The notes under the pieces: model-generated | Told to the model about the DNA's origin: nothing | The model's input: the letters and a program-made list of their open reading frames with translations, nothing else | Databases searched by the model: none | Shown: in pieces, positions 29,510 through 41,535 of the stretch | Layout of the letters: every line of letters begins with the position of its first letter | How positions within the stretch are numbered: position 1 is the stretch's first letter | Origin: Prochlorococcus sp. AG-686-J21 | GTDB lineage: Bacteria > Cyanobacteriota > Cyanobacteriia > PCC-6307 > Cyanobiaceae | Direction: 5' to 3' | DNA: 64,000 nt | Assembly: GCA_003210285.1 (NCBI GenBank) | Contig: QCVS01000001.1 | Coordinates: 228,449-292,448 of the forward strand | Position numbers and translations under genes: made by a program

Positions 29510-30181
29510 TTATTTAATCTTTAAGTATTTATGTGTCTGAAGACTTAAGTTCCATTCAGGATTATTTTTAACAAAATCAATCGTAAGTGAAAACCCACTT
29601 GCGTTTTCCCAAGCGGGCTGTACATAATATTTTTTATCTAACTTATAAAAATTGTCTTTTGATGATAGGTTCTGATATTTGTTCATTATTTCTTGTTTTA
29701 TATCAATTGCAAAATCAATATCTTTTTTATCATTGATAATTATTTTTAATTCGTTAAAGTTTTCCAAAAAATAAGTTCTGGGGGGTAAATGTCTTTTTGG
29801 AGATAAAGTAATCCAATCATAATTACCTGATATTTTGTTTACGCCACTTGTTTCAATATGAATCTTGATTGGGTTTTGATCCTTTTCAGAAGTTTCTTTA
29901 TTTATAGCTTGGCATAAATTATCTAAATTATGATGTAAAGGCTCACCACCAGTGATAACTAAAAAAGATGCGCCTTTTTTTCGAGCCTTTTTTATTTCAT
30001 AAATGATTTTTTTGATTGGTATTAAAGTGTATTTTTCTTTATCCCACGAATGTTTAGTATCGCACCATGAGCATCCAACGCTACATCCAGCTAGTCTTAT
30101 AAAAAAGGCACTTTGGCCTGTGTGAAAACCCTCTCCTTGTAATGAATGAAATTTTTCTACTAATGGTAAGAAATTTGTCAT
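29510..30181 (-). CDS. queE: 7-carboxy-7-deazaguanine synthase QueE (radical SAM)
   Basis: Radical SAM enzyme that contracts the CPH4 ring to CDG. The iron-sulfur motif GCSVGCSWCDTKHSW is at about residues 29-43 (C-x3-C-x2-C), preceded by FHSLQGEGFHTGQSAFFIRLAG, the QueE N-terminus. ITGGEPLHHN near 78 and HIETSG near 107 follow. ATG at 30181 chosen over in-frame TTG at 30193. 223 residues, normal. It lies between queC (5 bp) and pyrG (27 bp). Confidence 0.95.
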   Translation of the reverse strand: MTNFLPLVEKFHSLQGEGFHTGQSAFFIRLAGCSVGCSWCDTKHSWDKEKYTLIPIKKIIYEIKKARKKGASFLVITGGEPLHHNLDNLCQAINKETSEKDQNPIKIHIETSGVNKISGNYDWITLSPKRHLPPRTYFLENFNELKIIINDKKDIDFAIDIKQEIMNKYQNLSSKDNFYKLDKKYYVQPAWENASGFSLTIDFVKNNPEWNLSLQTHKYLKIK

Positions 30182-30208
30182 TATTTCATTCAAGAAAAAT
30201 AAATAATA

Positions 30209-31855
<1,647 letters not shown>

Positions 31856-31894
31856 TTATTTAAACAAAAAATTTATTGATCATCCATAAATACT

Positions 31895-33691
31895 TTATTC
31901 ATCAATTGTTATTTCAATATCTAATTCTTTTAATTGGGATTTGGAGACATTTGAAGGTGCATTTGTAAGAAGACATTTTGCTTGTTGATTTTTTGGAAAA
32001 GCGATTGTTTCCCTAATTGAATCTTCCCCCAAAATAAGCATTGTTATCCGATCTACCCCAAATGCTATTCCCCCATGAGGTGGAGCACCCATTTCGAGAG
32101 CTTCAATTAAAAAACCAAATTTTTCATTAATTTGATTATCTGTTAATCCAACTGTTCTAAGAACTTCTTTTTGCATTTCAGCTTGATGGATACGCAGAGA
32201 ACCACCTCCTAACTCTAATCCATTTAGTACTAAGTCATAAGCATGTGCTGTAGAGCTCTCTATTTTTTCTTTTAATTCTTTTGAATCTTCAAGCTTAATA
32301 TTTTTAGGAGAACAAAACGGATGGTGTAAAGCTTCAAATCTTTTTTCTTCTTCATTCATTTCAAACATAGGGAAATCTGTGACCCATAAAAAGTTCCATT
32401 TATCTTTCTCTATTAGCTTTAAATCTTTTGCAATATATTGCCTGACTCTATCTAATGATTGATTTACAATTTTAGTATTTCCAGCCCCTAAAAGAATTAA
32501 GTCCCCATCTTTTGCTTCTGTTATTTTTAAAATATTAGAGATATGATCTTTATTTAAATTATTTTTTATTGCCCCAATTGTTTCAAGTTCATCTCCTTTA
32601 ACTCTTATGAATGCTAAACCTCCAGCTCCTGCATCTTGGGCAACTTTAAAAATATCTCCTCCAGGTTTGATTCGAACGTTACTAATACTTGTGTTTCCAT
32701 CTTTAATAGTTATGGATTTTATTGCTCCGCCATTTTGAATTGCTTTAGTGAAAATGTTAAAACCAATATTGCCAAGTATCCCACCTAAATTTTTAAGTAA
32801 CATTTCATATCTTGTATCTGGTCTGTCTGTTCCATAGTTGTTCATGGCCTCCTGCCAAGTCATTCTTGGAAACTCCTCATTGAAGTTTATATTGAGTACA
32901 TTTTTCCATACATTTTTTATTAGTTTTTCATTAAAAGAAATGATTTCTTCTTCACTTATAAAACTCATTTCAATATCAAGCTGAGTAAATTCTGGTTGTC
33001 TATCAGCTCTTAGATCTTCATCACGGAAACATTTTGCGATTTGATAGTACTTGTCTAACCCTCCTACCATTAAAAGTTGTTTAAATAATTGTGGAGATTG
33101 TGGTAAAGCAAAAAACTCACCGTTTGAAAGCCTAGCTGGAACTAAAAAATCTCTAGCTCCTTCTGGAGTCGATTTTGTCAGTAATGGTGTTTCGACCTCT
33201 GTAAATCCTGAATTATCAAGATATTCTCTTACTGCTTTAATAATTTTATGCCTTGTTTTTAAATTTTTGAGTAATTTTCCTCTTCTTAGATCTAAATATC
33301 TATATTTTAGTCTAAGCTCTTCTTTTGTATTTTCATAATCATGTACTGAGATAGGAAATGGTAAATTATTTTTTATTTGATTAAGAATTTGTAGATCTTT
33401 AACTTTTAGTTCTAACTCTCCAGTGAGAATATTTTTATTTATCGAATCTTTTGGCCTTTCATTAACAATTCCATTAACCATTATCACAGTTTCATTTCTT
33501 AAAATTTCAGCCTGTTTAAAAAGAGTCTCACCATCTTCAGGATTAATAGTAATTTGCATTAATCCACTATGATCACGTAAATCTATAAAAATTACTCCAC
33601 CATGATCTCTTCTTCGATCAACCCATCCACATAAATTAACTACTTTCCCAATATCTGACTTATTGAGTTCTTCACAAATTTTGTTTCGCAT
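31895..33691 (-). CDS. aspS: Aspartyl-tRNA synthetase
   Basis: Class II synthetase of 598 residues. N-terminal OB fold (residues 1-105, [25 protein letters not shown]), motif 2 [22 protein letters not shown] near 215, the bacterial-type GAD insertion (about 290-420), and motif 3 [15 protein letters not shown] near 540. The bacterial length and insert mark it as AspRS of the bacterial type, often non-discriminating where GatCAB is used; that is inference. Upstream gcvT ends 58 bp away. Confidence 0.96.
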   Translation of the reverse strand: MRNKICEELNKSDIGKVVNLCGWVDRRRDHGGVIFIDLRDHSGLMQITINPEDGETLFKQAEILRNETVIMVNGIVNERPKDSINKNILTGELELKVKDLQILNQIKNNLPFPISVHDYENTKEELRLKYRYLDLRRGKLLKNLKTRHKIIKAVREYLDNSGFTEVETPLLTKSTPEGARDFLVPARLSNGEFFALPQSPQLFKQLLMVGGLDKYYQIAKCFRDEDLRADRQPEFTQLDIEMSFISEEEIISFNEKLIKNVWKNVLNINFNEEFPRMTWQEAMNNYGTDRPDTRYEMLLKNLGGILGNIGFNIFTKAIQNGGAIKSITIKDGNTSISNVRIKPGGDIFKVAQDAGAGGLAFIRVKGDELETIGAIKNNLNKDHISNILKITEAKDGDLILLGAGNTKIVNQSLDRVRQYIAKDLKLIEKDKWNFLWVTDFPMFEMNEEEKRFEALHHPFCSPKNIKLEDSKELKEKIESSTAHAYDLVLNGLELGGGSLRIHQAEMQKEVLRTVGLTDNQINEKFGFLIEALEMGAPPHGGIAFGVDRITMLILGEDSIRETIAFPKNQQAKCLLTNAPSNVSKSQLKELDIEITIDE

Positions 33692-33749
33692 CTAGAAATG
33701 ACTTATTGAGCAATAATTAACAATAATAATTCTTCAAGGGTAAATTTAG

Positions 33750-34862
33750 TTAAATATCTTTTTTATAAAAAGCTCTTTTCGTTATGGTCCCTTTGAATGT
33801 TTTACCTCTGATTAAAATTTCAACAACATTATTTAAAGTTGCGTAAGAATTTTGAATATAAGCAAAAGCTATTGCCTTTTGCTTAGTAGGGGACCAACTA
33901 CCGCTAGTAATAGTTCCAATATTTTCTCCATCTTTAAATACTTCGCATCCTTTTCTTCCAATAGCTCTCCCTTCAATATTTAAACCAACTAACTTTTTAT
34001 TAATACCAAATCTTGATTGTTTTTCAAGAAACTCTCTTCCAAAAAAGTCATGATTATTTTCTAAATGTACTAGCCAACCTAATCCTGCTTCATACGGTGT
34101 AGTTGTTTCATCTAAATCTTGTCCATATAAGTGCATTCCAGCTTCAAGTCTTAAGGTATCTCTAGCACCTAAACCACAAGGCTCAATATTTTTTGAAACT
34201 AAGAAATCCCATAGATTAATTGCTGCTTTTGCGGATAATAGGATTTCTAAACCGTTTTCACCTGTGTAGCCTGTTTTCGAAAAGAAAATCTTTTCTTCAG
34301 TTGAAATATTCTTAAACATTTTATGTTCACAACCAAAGTAAGGGATATATGAAATCGATGATTTAATCCATTCTTCGAATAATTTAAAGGAATTTTTTCC
34401 CTGAAGTGCAAGGAGGACCTTATCTTTTTTAGCGTTTGATATAGAAATATTATTGGTATTTAAATTATCTTTAATCCAAGAAAAATCAATTTGGTATCTG
34501 CTTGCATTTACTATTAAAAAAATTTCTGAGATATCACCTTCTTGTTGACCAAGGTCATAAATTATTAGGTCATCTATTATTCCTCCCTTTTCATTGAGCA
34601 TTAAGGTATAAAGGCCTTGCCCTTTGGAAAATGAATATAAATTAGTAGGGAAAAATTTTTGAATATATTCTTTCGGATTAATTCCTCTAAGAGAAATTAC
34701 ACCCATGTGGGAAATATCAAAGAATCCTGCTGATTCTCTTACTGATTGATGTTCTTTTATTAATCCCGAAAAGGATATGGGCATTTCCCATCCTGCAAAA
34801 TTGACTAACTTTGCATTTGACTTAATATATTTTGAATAAAGTGGACTTTTAAGCAAATCCAT
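33750..34862 (-). CDS. gcvT: Glycine cleavage system T protein (aminomethyltransferase)
   Basis: Transfers the methylene from aminomethyl-lipoyl GcvH to THF, releasing ammonia. The 370-residue sequence has [21 protein letters not shown] near residues 17-37, [11 protein letters not shown] near 47 and [21 protein letters not shown] near 230 (folate-site and catalytic region). Standard length. Separated by about 18 kb from gcvH and gcvP, which sit on the other strand. Immediately upstream lies the relic of the speB 3' duplication. I see no glycine riboswitch in the ~100-bp leader. Confidence 0.96.
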   Translation of the reverse strand: MDLLKSPLYSKYIKSNAKLVNFAGWEMPISFSGLIKEHQSVRESAGFFDISHMGVISLRGINPKEYIQKFFPTNLYSFSKGQGLYTLMLNEKGGIIDDLIIYDLGQQEGDISEIFLIVNASRYQIDFSWIKDNLNTNNISISNAKKDKVLLALQGKNSFKLFEEWIKSSISYIPYFGCEHKMFKNISTEEKIFFSKTGYTGENGLEILLSAKAAINLWDFLVSKNIEPCGLGARDTLRLEAGMHLYGQDLDETTTPYEAGLGWLVHLENNHDFFGREFLEKQSRFGINKKLVGLNIEGRAIGRKGCEVFKDGENIGTITSGSWSPTKQKAIAFAYIQNSYATLNNVVEILIRGKTFKGTITKRAFYKKDI

Positions 34863-34931
34863 GAAATATTTAATGAGTTATAAAGTTTTTCATACTATAG
34901 TTTAGAAATTTTTTATTGCATATTTTTTAAT

Positions 34932-35022
34932 GACATGATTAAGCTTCTCACTACTTTTGCTGCAACTATACTACTGACATAATTAAGCTTCTCAGTACTT
35001 TTGCTGCAACTACACTACTGAC
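34932..35022. repeat. 44-bp tandem duplication at the 3' end of agmatinase
   Basis: Two 44-bp units, 34932-34975 and 34976-35019, differ at 3 of 44 positions; the first three bases of a further unit follow. The second-listed unit encodes the current agmatinase C-terminus. The unit at 34932-34975 lies past the stop and, in its old frame, would encode a near-identical VAAK...RSLIMS peptide ending in TAA at 34913. Because 44 is not a multiple of three, the duplication moved the reading frame and created a new TAG. Confidence 0.9.
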
Positions 35023-35841
35023 TCCGCTGTTATCAATTTCTGGAGATAATTCCACAATATCTGAAGCAACAATTCTAAAGTTTTTTAAAGTTTCAAGAAT
35101 CACTTCAAAGTCATTCCAAAAAAAACCTCCTGGTTCTGGAGTCCCCGTACCAGGTAATAAACTTGGATCAAACCAATCCAAATCTATTGTTAAATATATT
35201 GGAGAATTAGAGTAAGGAAGAAGAGCTTTTTTTAATTCTTGGGCATTTTCTCCTGGCAAGAATTTTACTAATTGATTGTGTTGACCCATAATTTTAAACT
35301 CTTCTTTGGTGCCACTTCTTATTCCAACTTGCAAAATCTTTTTTTCAGGTAAGACATCTAAGCATCTTTGCATTGCACAGGCATGACTATGTTCATTTCC
35401 CATATATGAGTTTCTTAAATCTGCATGAGCATCTAGTTGAATTAAAATCAGATCTGGATATTTATTTACTAACGCCTCAATAGCACCACTAGTAATAGAG
35501 TGCTCACCTCCAAGCATAATGGGAGTAAGGCTTTGACTAATAATAAAATCTGTTGCTGATTTGACTGATTTAATGACAGACTTTGAGTCATTTTTATTTA
35601 TTTCTAGTGAACCAAAATCAACATAATTAAAATCTTCTAAATCTTTGCCTAATCTTGGACAAAATGTTTCTAAGCATGTGCTTACTAGCCTGATGGCATT
35701 TGGACCAAATCTAGTCCCTGACTTATAAGAGCACGTACCATCATAATTGACTCCAAATATTCCAATTGAACAGTCGTCAAGATTTCTTTTAGCCCCCATA
35801 AAAATTGCACTTTCGTTATCAAATAAATTTTTATTGATCAT
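34966..35841 (-). CDS. speB: Agmatinase (agmatine ureohydrolase)
   Basis: Manganese enzyme converting agmatine to putrescine and urea. Metal-ligand motifs: LGGEHSIT near residues 110-117, QLDAHADLRNSY near 138-149, and LTIDLDWFDPSLLPGTGTPEPGG near 215-237. Start chosen as ATG at 35841, overlapping the speE end by 11 bp; a start at 35865 is also open. 291 residues, normal. The final residues (SVV then TAG) are altered by the 44-bp duplication noted separately. Arginase or another ureohydrolase is an alternative; speE next door favours agmatinase. Confidence 0.92.
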   Translation of the reverse strand: MINKNLFDNESAIFMGAKRNLDDCSIGIFGVNYDGTCSYKSGTRFGPNAIRLVSTCLETFCPRLGKDLEDFNYVDFGSLEINKNDSKSVIKSVKSATDFIISQSLTPIMLGGEHSITSGAIEALVNKYPDLILIQLDAHADLRNSYMGNEHSHACAMQRCLDVLPEKKILQVGIRSGTKEEFKIMGQHNQLVKFLPGENAQELKKALLPYSNSPIYLTIDLDWFDPSLLPGTGTPEPGGFFWNDFEVILETLKNFRIVASDIVELSPEIDNSGVSSVVAAKVLRSLIMSVV

Positions 35842-36694
35842 TTTTCGAATTGAGTTCTTTTGCAATTTTATTTGGCATCATTTTAAATGCAGCATTTTGA
35901 AAATTTAAATTCCAAATATCACAACCCTCTTCAATTCTCATGACTTCTTTGTAATTGAATTTTGATAAATTTAATTCTTCCTCTGAAGCGAATGTCCAAC
36001 TCCAAATACCACTTGGATATATGGGCACAAATGAATACATAGTTTCAGATAATTTAAATATTTTATTGAGTGATTTTAAAATATGTATATGAATATTTTT
36101 GAATGATTCAGGTGATTCACTTTGAGTCGCTAAAATCCCCTTTTTAGTAAGTATTCTTTTACATCCTTTATAAAAAGAATCTGTAAATAACAAATTAGAA
36201 AATTCTGATGGATCTGAACAATCTATAAAAATAACATCATAAAAATTATCTTTAGTTTTTTCTACCCATTTAACACCATCATCAATATTTATAGATAATC
36301 TTTTATCACACCAAGCTTCACCTCCAATTTCTTGTAAAAATGTTTTAGATACTTGTATGACATCTTCATCAATTTCTACCAAATCAATTTTCGTAACTTG
36401 AGAGTATTTTAAGCATTCTCTTGCAGTTCCACCATCACCCCCTCCAATAATCAGTATATGAGATTTCTTATCAAGACTACTTAACGCTGGATGAACAAGA
36501 CATTCATGATAATATTTTTCATCTCTCAATGATGTCATCCAACATCCATCTAACATTAAAGCTTTACCATAAAAATCATTTTCTATAATGAGAATTTCTT
36601 GATATTTAGATTTTTTTTTAAGTAATACTTTCCCATTGAGCCCAAATCTTGAGCCTTTATGGTACTCATCTATCCAAGTTGGCATATCTTTCAT
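35831..36694 (-). CDS. speE: Spermidine synthase (polyamine aminopropyltransferase)
   Basis: Transfers aminopropyl from decarboxylated SAM to putrescine. HILIIGGGDGGTARECLKYS near residues 79-98 is the SAM-type loop; DIFID-like VIFIDCSDPSEF near 154 carries the catalytic aspartates; N-terminal beta domain with YQEILIIENDFYGKALMLDG precedes. 287 residues, typical. It overlaps mazG by 4 bp as ATGA and speB by 11 bp, so mazG-speE-speB form a tightly coupled operon. Polyamine pathway: arginine, agmatine, putrescine, spermidine. Confidence 0.95.
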   Translation of the reverse strand: MKDMPTWIDEYHKGSRFGLNGKVLLKKKSKYQEILIIENDFYGKALMLDGCWMTSLRDEKYYHECLVHPALSSLDKKSHILIIGGGDGGTARECLKYSQVTKIDLVEIDEDVIQVSKTFLQEIGGEAWCDKRLSINIDDGVKWVEKTKDNFYDVIFIDCSDPSEFSNLLFTDSFYKGCKRILTKKGILATQSESPESFKNIHIHILKSLNKIFKLSETMYSFVPIYPSGIWSWTFASEEELNLSKFNYKEVMRIEEGCDIWNLNFQNAAFKMMPNKIAKELNSKNDQ

Positions 36695-37545
36695 TTTTTT
36701 TTCAATTTTTCTCTTATTAGGGTTTTTTTAGCAATTTCCCAAAGTCTCTGAAAATCTTTTGGGTTTTGTTTTTTAATATTATCTCCTACATGATCTTCAA
36801 TTATTGAAAATCTGTCTAAAAATTTTTTATTAGTTTTTTGAAGAGACGATTCTGGATTTATTTTTAGAAAGTTTGAAAGACTTATTAAAGTAAAGTAAAC
36901 ATCTCCAAATTCATCTTTTATATCTGGTGCCTTTTTACTTTTTATTGCCTCTTTTAATTCACAAATTTCTTCTTCTAATTTATCAAAAATCTTTTTACTA
37001 CTTTCCCACTTGAAACCGTATTTTTTGACAGTATTGGTTATCTGGTTTGATCCTATAGCTGCAGGAAAACTTTTTATTTTTGAATTTAATCGTCTACTAA
37101 TTGATAATTCCTTATAGGATGTCTTATTTTCTGAATTTTTAATATTTTCCCAAATTTCTTGTGACTTTTTTAGAGATACTTTTTCTTTTTTTTTAAAAAT
37201 ATAAGGATGTCTATTAACAATTTTGTTATTTAAATTTTCAATAACATCTTTTAATTCAAATTGTTTTTCTTCAAAGCCAATCTCCGCATGAAGCATTATT
37301 TGTAATAAGAGATCTCCTAATTCTTCACACATATTATTCGCGTTTTTTTCATATATTGCATCAATAAATTCACTACTTTCTTCATTTAAAAATGGGATTA
37401 AGGATTTATGTGACTGTATTTTTTGCCATGGGCAGCCCCAAGTTTTATCTTTTAAATATTTAATATTTGATATTAAAATCTTGAAACTCTCTAAAGTGTT
37501 TGGATCACTATCTTTTTGATTTTTATATCCATTTTTTAAGTTCAT
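36691..37545 (-). CDS. mazG: Nucleoside triphosphate pyrophosphohydrolase MazG
   Basis: House-cleaning enzyme hydrolysing NTPs/dNTPs to NMP and pyrophosphate. Two MazG-type helical modules: WGCPWQKIQSHKSLIPFLNEESSEFIDAI near residues 35-63 with EELGDLLLQIMLHAEIGFEEK near 73-93 (E-x3-D metal set), and a second with LEEEICELKEAI near 190 and DEFGDVYFTLISLSNFL near 208. 284 residues, full length. First gene of the mazG-speE-speB run; divergent from tRNA-Val with 98 bp between. Confidence 0.93.
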   Translation of the reverse strand: MNLKNGYKNQKDSDPNTLESFKILISNIKYLKDKTWGCPWQKIQSHKSLIPFLNEESSEFIDAIYEKNANNMCEELGDLLLQIMLHAEIGFEEKQFELKDVIENLNNKIVNRHPYIFKKKEKVSLKKSQEIWENIKNSENKTSYKELSISRRLNSKIKSFPAAIGSNQITNTVKKYGFKWESSKKIFDKLEEEICELKEAIKSKKAPDIKDEFGDVYFTLISLSNFLKINPESSLQKTNKKFLDRFSIIEDHVGDNIKKQNPKDFQRLWEIAKKTLIREKLKKK

Positions 37546-37626
37546 AAAACTGTATCTTATTTATTTAATTTTGCCTTAATCATGAAATATTTAAATACTT
37601 AGTATAAAATCTTCAACTTCATCTAC

Positions 37627-37632
37627 TAGAAT
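37627..37632 (+). promoter_or_regulatory. Candidate -10 element of tRNA-Val
   Basis: TAGAAT lies 11 nt before the tRNA 5' end. No convincing -35 box is 17 bp upstream, as is common in these genomes. Position fits a start a few bases before the mature tRNA. Confidence 0.35.
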
Positions 37633-37643
37633 AGATATCTAAA

Positions 37644-37715
<72 letters not shown>

Positions 37716-37731
37716 TTTTCTTTTTTTAACA

Positions 37732-38073
37732 ATGACTGAGATCGTTAATCTTTCAATCAGTCAAACTGCAGCATCAGAGCTTTCAAGGCAAGCATCCTTT
37801 GGCGGATCCCCAGGTGAAATGTCCATTGATTTAATTAAAGATGATATAGGCTCTGAAGCTTGGATACATATTAAATTAAAACCAGGTACATGTAATGGAT
37901 CTCCATTATCCAGGACTGAAGGCATAACTTTATATGCTGACACTAAAAATTTTCACTTGTTAAAAGATTTAAAACTTGATTATTACAGTGATTTAAGTGG
38001 TGGAGGTTTTCTTATCTCAACTCCTAAAAATGCCAAGAGGTGTGCTTGTGGTTCTGGTTTTAAACTCTTGTAG
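37732..38073 (+). CDS. IscA/SufA-type iron-sulfur carrier protein
   Basis: A 113-residue HesB/IscA-fold protein. Three candidate cluster cysteines: C54 in KPGTCNGSPLSRTEG, and C104 and C106 in the C-terminal KRCACGSGF, giving the A-type C-x(n)-C-G-C like pattern (here C-A-C-G). The HIKLKPGTC stretch and DYYSDLSGGGFLIST (match to the conserved Y/D-S...L.G..F.. core) support the family. It probably hands [2Fe-2S]/[4Fe-4S] clusters to apoproteins. Exact subtype (IscA, SufA, ErpA) cannot be told. Starts 16 bp after tRNA-Val. Confidence 0.88.
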   Translation: MTEIVNLSISQTAASELSRQASFGGSPGEMSIDLIKDDIGSEAWIHIKLKPGTCNGSPLSRTEGITLYADTKNFHLLKDLKLDYYSDLSGGGFLISTPKNAKRCACGSGFKLL

Positions 38074-38165
38074 TTTTAAATATATTTGGCAAACTGATAT
38101 TTTTTTAAATAATTTGCTTCTGTCAATATAAAATAAGTAAAAAGCTAATGAAATAACTATTGAAA

Positions 38166-40922
38166 ATGAATGAGTCTAATGATGAAATTATATTAAATAA
38201 TTATTTACCTTCACAGGTAGAACAAAAGTGGCAAAAACAATGGGATAGTTTAAGAGCATTTAGTCCTAATCCTAGTGAGAAAGGGGACCCTTTTTGTATA
38301 GTTATTCCGCCTCCAAATGTTACAGGGTCTTTGCATATGGGCCATGCCTTCAATACTGCATTAATAGACGTGATTATTCGTTTTCAAAGACTTCTTGGTA
38401 AAAATGTTTTGTGTTTGCCTGGCACTGACCATGCTTCAATAGCCGTTCAAACTATTCTTGAAAAACAATTAAAAACTGAGGGTAAAAATAGCGAAGATAT
38501 TGGAAGAGAAGAATTTTTAAAAAGAGCCTGGATTTGGAAAGAGCAAAGTGGAGGTAAGATAATATCCCAATTAAAGAGGATTGGGTATTCCGTAGATTGG
38601 GAAAGGGAACGATTTACTTTAGATGAAAAATTAAATGAAGCAGTTGTTGAAGCATTTAATATTTTACATGAGAAAAAGCTTATTTACAGAGGTGAATATT
38701 TAGTTAATTGGTGCCCAGCATCCCAATCAGCAGTTAGTGATCTTGAAGTTGAAATGCAGGAGGTTAATGGATACTTATGGCATTTTAAATATCCACTAAT
38801 TTCTGATCAGGGTCAAATCTTAGATGAATATTTAGAGGTCGCAACAACTCGACCTGAAACCTTATTGGGAGATACTGCTTTAGCTGTAAATCCAAATGAT
38901 GAAAGATATAAAAAATATATTGATAAAAAAGTGAAAGTGCCTTTTGTTGATAGAGAAATACCTATTATTTCTGATATACATGTTGATAAGGATTTTGGTA
39001 CTGGTTGTGTAAAGGTTACGCCAGCTCATGATCCGAATGATTTTGCTATCGGGAAAAGGAATAATTTAAAGCAAATCAATATAATGAATAAAGATGGAAC
39101 TCTTAATATTAATGCAGGTAAGTTTCAGGATTTAGACAGATTTGAAGCTAGAAAACAAATCATAAAGGAATTAGATACTCTAGGTTTATTAACTAAAATA
39201 GAAGACTATAAAAATACAGTGCCTTTTTCTGATAGAGGAAAAGTGCCAATTGAGCCATTATTGTCAACCCAGTGGTTTTTGAAAATGGACAATATTTCTT
39301 CAAGTTGTCTAAAAGAACTTGATTCTAAGAAGCCTACCTTTATTCCTCAGCGTTGGGAGAAAGTTTATAAAGATTGGTTAGATAATATCAATGATTGGTG
39401 TGTTAGTAGACAATTATGGTGGGGACATCAAATCCCTGCATGGTATGTATTAAAACAATCAGAAGACTCAATAGATCAAAATACTCCATATGTTGTTGCC
39501 AGAAATGAGGAAGAAGCATTAAGCAAAGCTTCTAAAGAATTTGGGTCTAATTTTCGACTTATTCGTGATAAAGATGTTTTAGATACTTGGTTTTCAAGTG
39601 GTTTATGGCCTTTTTCTACATTGGGATGGCCTAATACCAATGATGCAGATTTTATAAAATGGTATCCAAATAGTGTTTTAGTTACCGGTTTCGATATTAT
39701 TTTCTTTTGGGTAGCCAGAATGACAATGATGGGAAAAACTTTTACGAATAATATTCCATTCAAAGATGTTTATATTCATGGTTTAGTTCGAGATGAAAAT
39801 AATAAAAAAATGAGTAAAAGTTCAGGTAACGGAATTGATCCTTTGTTGTTGATTGATAAATATGGTTCTGATGCTTTGCGATTTGCTTTACTTCGTGAAG
39901 TCGCTGGTGCTGGTCAGGATATAAGGCTTGATTTTGATAGGAAAGAAAATACTTCTTCAACGGTTGAAGCATCAAGGAATTTTGCAAATAAACTTTGGAA
40001 TGCTACTAAATTTGTTTTAATAAATAAAACTTCTTCTGTAAATTATTCTTTAAATGAAAGTGATGAAAAATATTTAGAATTATCTGATCAGTGGATTTTA
40101 TCAAAATTAAATCAGTTGAATACAAAAGTATCTAATCTTTTAATTGAATATAAATTAGGCGAATCTGCAAAATTATTATATGAATTTGCATGGAACGACT
40201 TTTGTGATTGGTATGTTGAATTTGCAAAACAAAAATTTAATAATAAAGAATCCCACAACAGACAAATATCTGAAAAAATATTAATCAAAGTACTTACTGA
40301 TGTGTTGGTTATGATGCATCCCTTTATGCCACATATCACTGAAGAACTTTGGCATAAATTGCAAATAAAACCTGACCAAATTTTATTATCTCTTCAGAAA
40401 TGGCCTTTATTAGAAAAAAAATATATAAATTCTCAAATAGATAAATCCTTTCAAGAGCTCTTTGAAATCATTAGATTGATTAGAAATCTTAGAGTTGAGT
40501 TAGGACTTAAGCAGTCTCAACTGGTTCCTGTTTACTTAATTTCAGATAATGTTGAATTAACTAATTTTTTGAAAACTTTAATGGTTGATATTAAAACTTT
40601 TACTAAATCATCTGAAGTTTTTATTTGTAAATCTAAGGATATCGATAAAAATAATTTTGCTAAGTCTTTTTCTGGTATTATTGGTGATCTAGAAGTCTAT
40701 TTACCTTTTAATGATTTTGTAAATCTAGAAGCTTTAAAGGATAGACTTACTAAGGACCTGCAAAAAGTTAATTCTGATATAGAAACGTTAAATAAGAGAA
40801 TATCCAACAAAAACTTTATAGACAAAGCTCCTAAAGATATTGTTGAGGAATGTTTTGCCAAGTTGAAAGAAGGAAATTTGCAATCGGAAAGAATAAATAA
40901 AAAGCTTAAATTATTAAAATGA
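38166..40922 (+). CDS. valS: Valyl-tRNA synthetase
   Basis: Class I synthetase of 918 residues. Rossmann motif PPPNVTGSLHMGHAFN near residues 45-60 (HIGH equivalent HMGH), editing domain with ATTRPETLLGDTA near 225, NKKMSKSSGNGIDP near 545 (KMSKS), and C-terminal coiled-coil arm ending in lysines (LEALKDRLTKDLQKV...). ATG at 38166 chosen; TTG at 38160 is in frame two codons earlier. The cognate tRNA-Val(UAC) is 450 bp upstream and the TVP38-like gene starts 1 bp after its stop. Confidence 0.96.
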   Translation: MNESNDEIILNNYLPSQVEQKWQKQWDSLRAFSPNPSEKGDPFCIVIPPPNVTGSLHMGHAFNTALIDVIIRFQRLLGKNVLCLPGTDHASIAVQTILEKQLKTEGKNSEDIGREEFLKRAWIWKEQSGGKIISQLKRIGYSVDWERERFTLDEKLNEAVVEAFNILHEKKLIYRGEYLVNWCPASQSAVSDLEVEMQEVNGYLWHFKYPLISDQGQILDEYLEVATTRPETLLGDTALAVNPNDERYKKYIDKKVKVPFVDREIPIISDIHVDKDFGTGCVKVTPAHDPNDFAIGKRNNLKQINIMNKDGTLNINAGKFQDLDRFEARKQIIKELDTLGLLTKIEDYKNTVPFSDRGKVPIEPLLSTQWFLKMDNISSSCLKELDSKKPTFIPQRWEKVYKDWLDNINDWCVSRQLWWGHQIPAWYVLKQSEDSIDQNTPYVVARNEEEALSKASKEFGSNFRLIRDKDVLDTWFSSGLWPFSTLGWPNTNDADFIKWYPNSVLVTGFDIIFFWVARMTMMGKTFTNNIPFKDVYIHGLVRDENNKKMSKSSGNGIDPLLLIDKYGSDALRFALLREVAGAGQDIRLDFDRKENTSSTVEASRNFANKLWNATKFVLINKTSSVNYSLNESDEKYLELSDQWILSKLNQLNTKVSNLLIEYKLGESAKLLYEFAWNDFCDWYVEFAKQKFNNKESHNRQISEKILIKVLTDVLVMMHPFMPHITEELWHKLQIKPDQILLSLQKWPLLEKKYINSQIDKSFQELFEIIRLIRNLRVELGLKQSQLVPVYLISDNVELTNFLKTLMVDIKTFTKSSEVFICKSKDIDKNNFAKSFSGIIGDLEVYLPFNDFVNLEALKDRLTKDLQKVNSDIETLNKRISNKNFIDKAPKDIVEECFAKLKEGNLQSERINKKLKLLK

Positions 40923-40923
40923 T

Positions 40924-41535
40924 ATGACTTCTTTTTTTGAAAATATCTATGAATTAGCCTTTTTTTTTAATACAAACATTGGGATTTTAGCTTTTATCCT
41001 TTTATATATCTTAATTGTTTTATTAATTCTTCCTGCTTCTTGGTTATCTTTACTAGCTGGTTTTTTATATGGTTCTTATCTCGGTTCAATAATAGTTTTT
41101 TTTGCGGCAGCTATTGGAGCTTCAGTAGCATTTTTTATTTCAAAAAGTTTTTTATCAATAAAGCTTAAAAAAGTTATTAATCGTTTCCCAAGATTAAGTC
41201 TTATGGAACAAGTTGTGCAGAAAGGTGGTCTCAAATTAATCCTTTTAGCAAGACTTTCTCCTATCTTTCCTTTTAGTATTCTTAATTATTTTTATGGGTT
41301 AAATAATATTAAATTTAGAAACTTTGCTCTTGGTCTTTTAGGAATCATTCCTGGAACATTTCTTTATTGTTCTATAGGCAGCTTGGCAAAAAGTTTGCAG
41401 GACTTAAAAAATTTACAGCCAACAAATAATTTATTTATAACAATTATTAGTGTGGTTTCAACTTTGATGGTTGTTTATTTTTCAGCAAAGTACGCTAAAG
41501 AATATATTAATGAATCAAAAGAAATTAATCTCTGA
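40924..41535 (+). CDS. TVP38/TMEM64 (DedA-like, SNARE-associated) membrane protein
   Basis: A 203-residue membrane protein with about five hydrophobic helices. FLYGSYLGSIIVFFAAAIGASVAFFISKSFL near residues 46-76 and LLARLSPIFPFSILNYFYGL near 103-122 match the family's conserved glycine- and proline-rich loop (RLSPIFPFxxLNYxxG). Family role: membrane lipid or ion homeostasis, flippase-like; not well defined. ATG at 40924 follows the valS stop with one base between, so it is co-transcribed. Its end overlaps the 50-codon ORF below by 11 bp. Confidence 0.88.
   Translation: MTSFFENIYELAFFFNTNIGILAFILLYILIVLLILPASWLSLLAGFLYGSYLGSIIVFFAAAIGASVAFFISKSFLSIKLKKVINRFPRLSLMEQVVQKGGLKLILLARLSPIFPFSILNYFYGLNNIKFRNFALGLLGIIPGTFLYCSIGSLAKSLQDLKNLQPTNNLFITIISVVSTLMVVYFSAKYAKEYINESKEINL

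Noticed and set aside
34863..34965. Glycine riboswitch upstream of gcvT
   Set aside because: No glycine aptamer core is visible. The region is explained by the relic of the speB 3' duplication plus AT-rich spacer.
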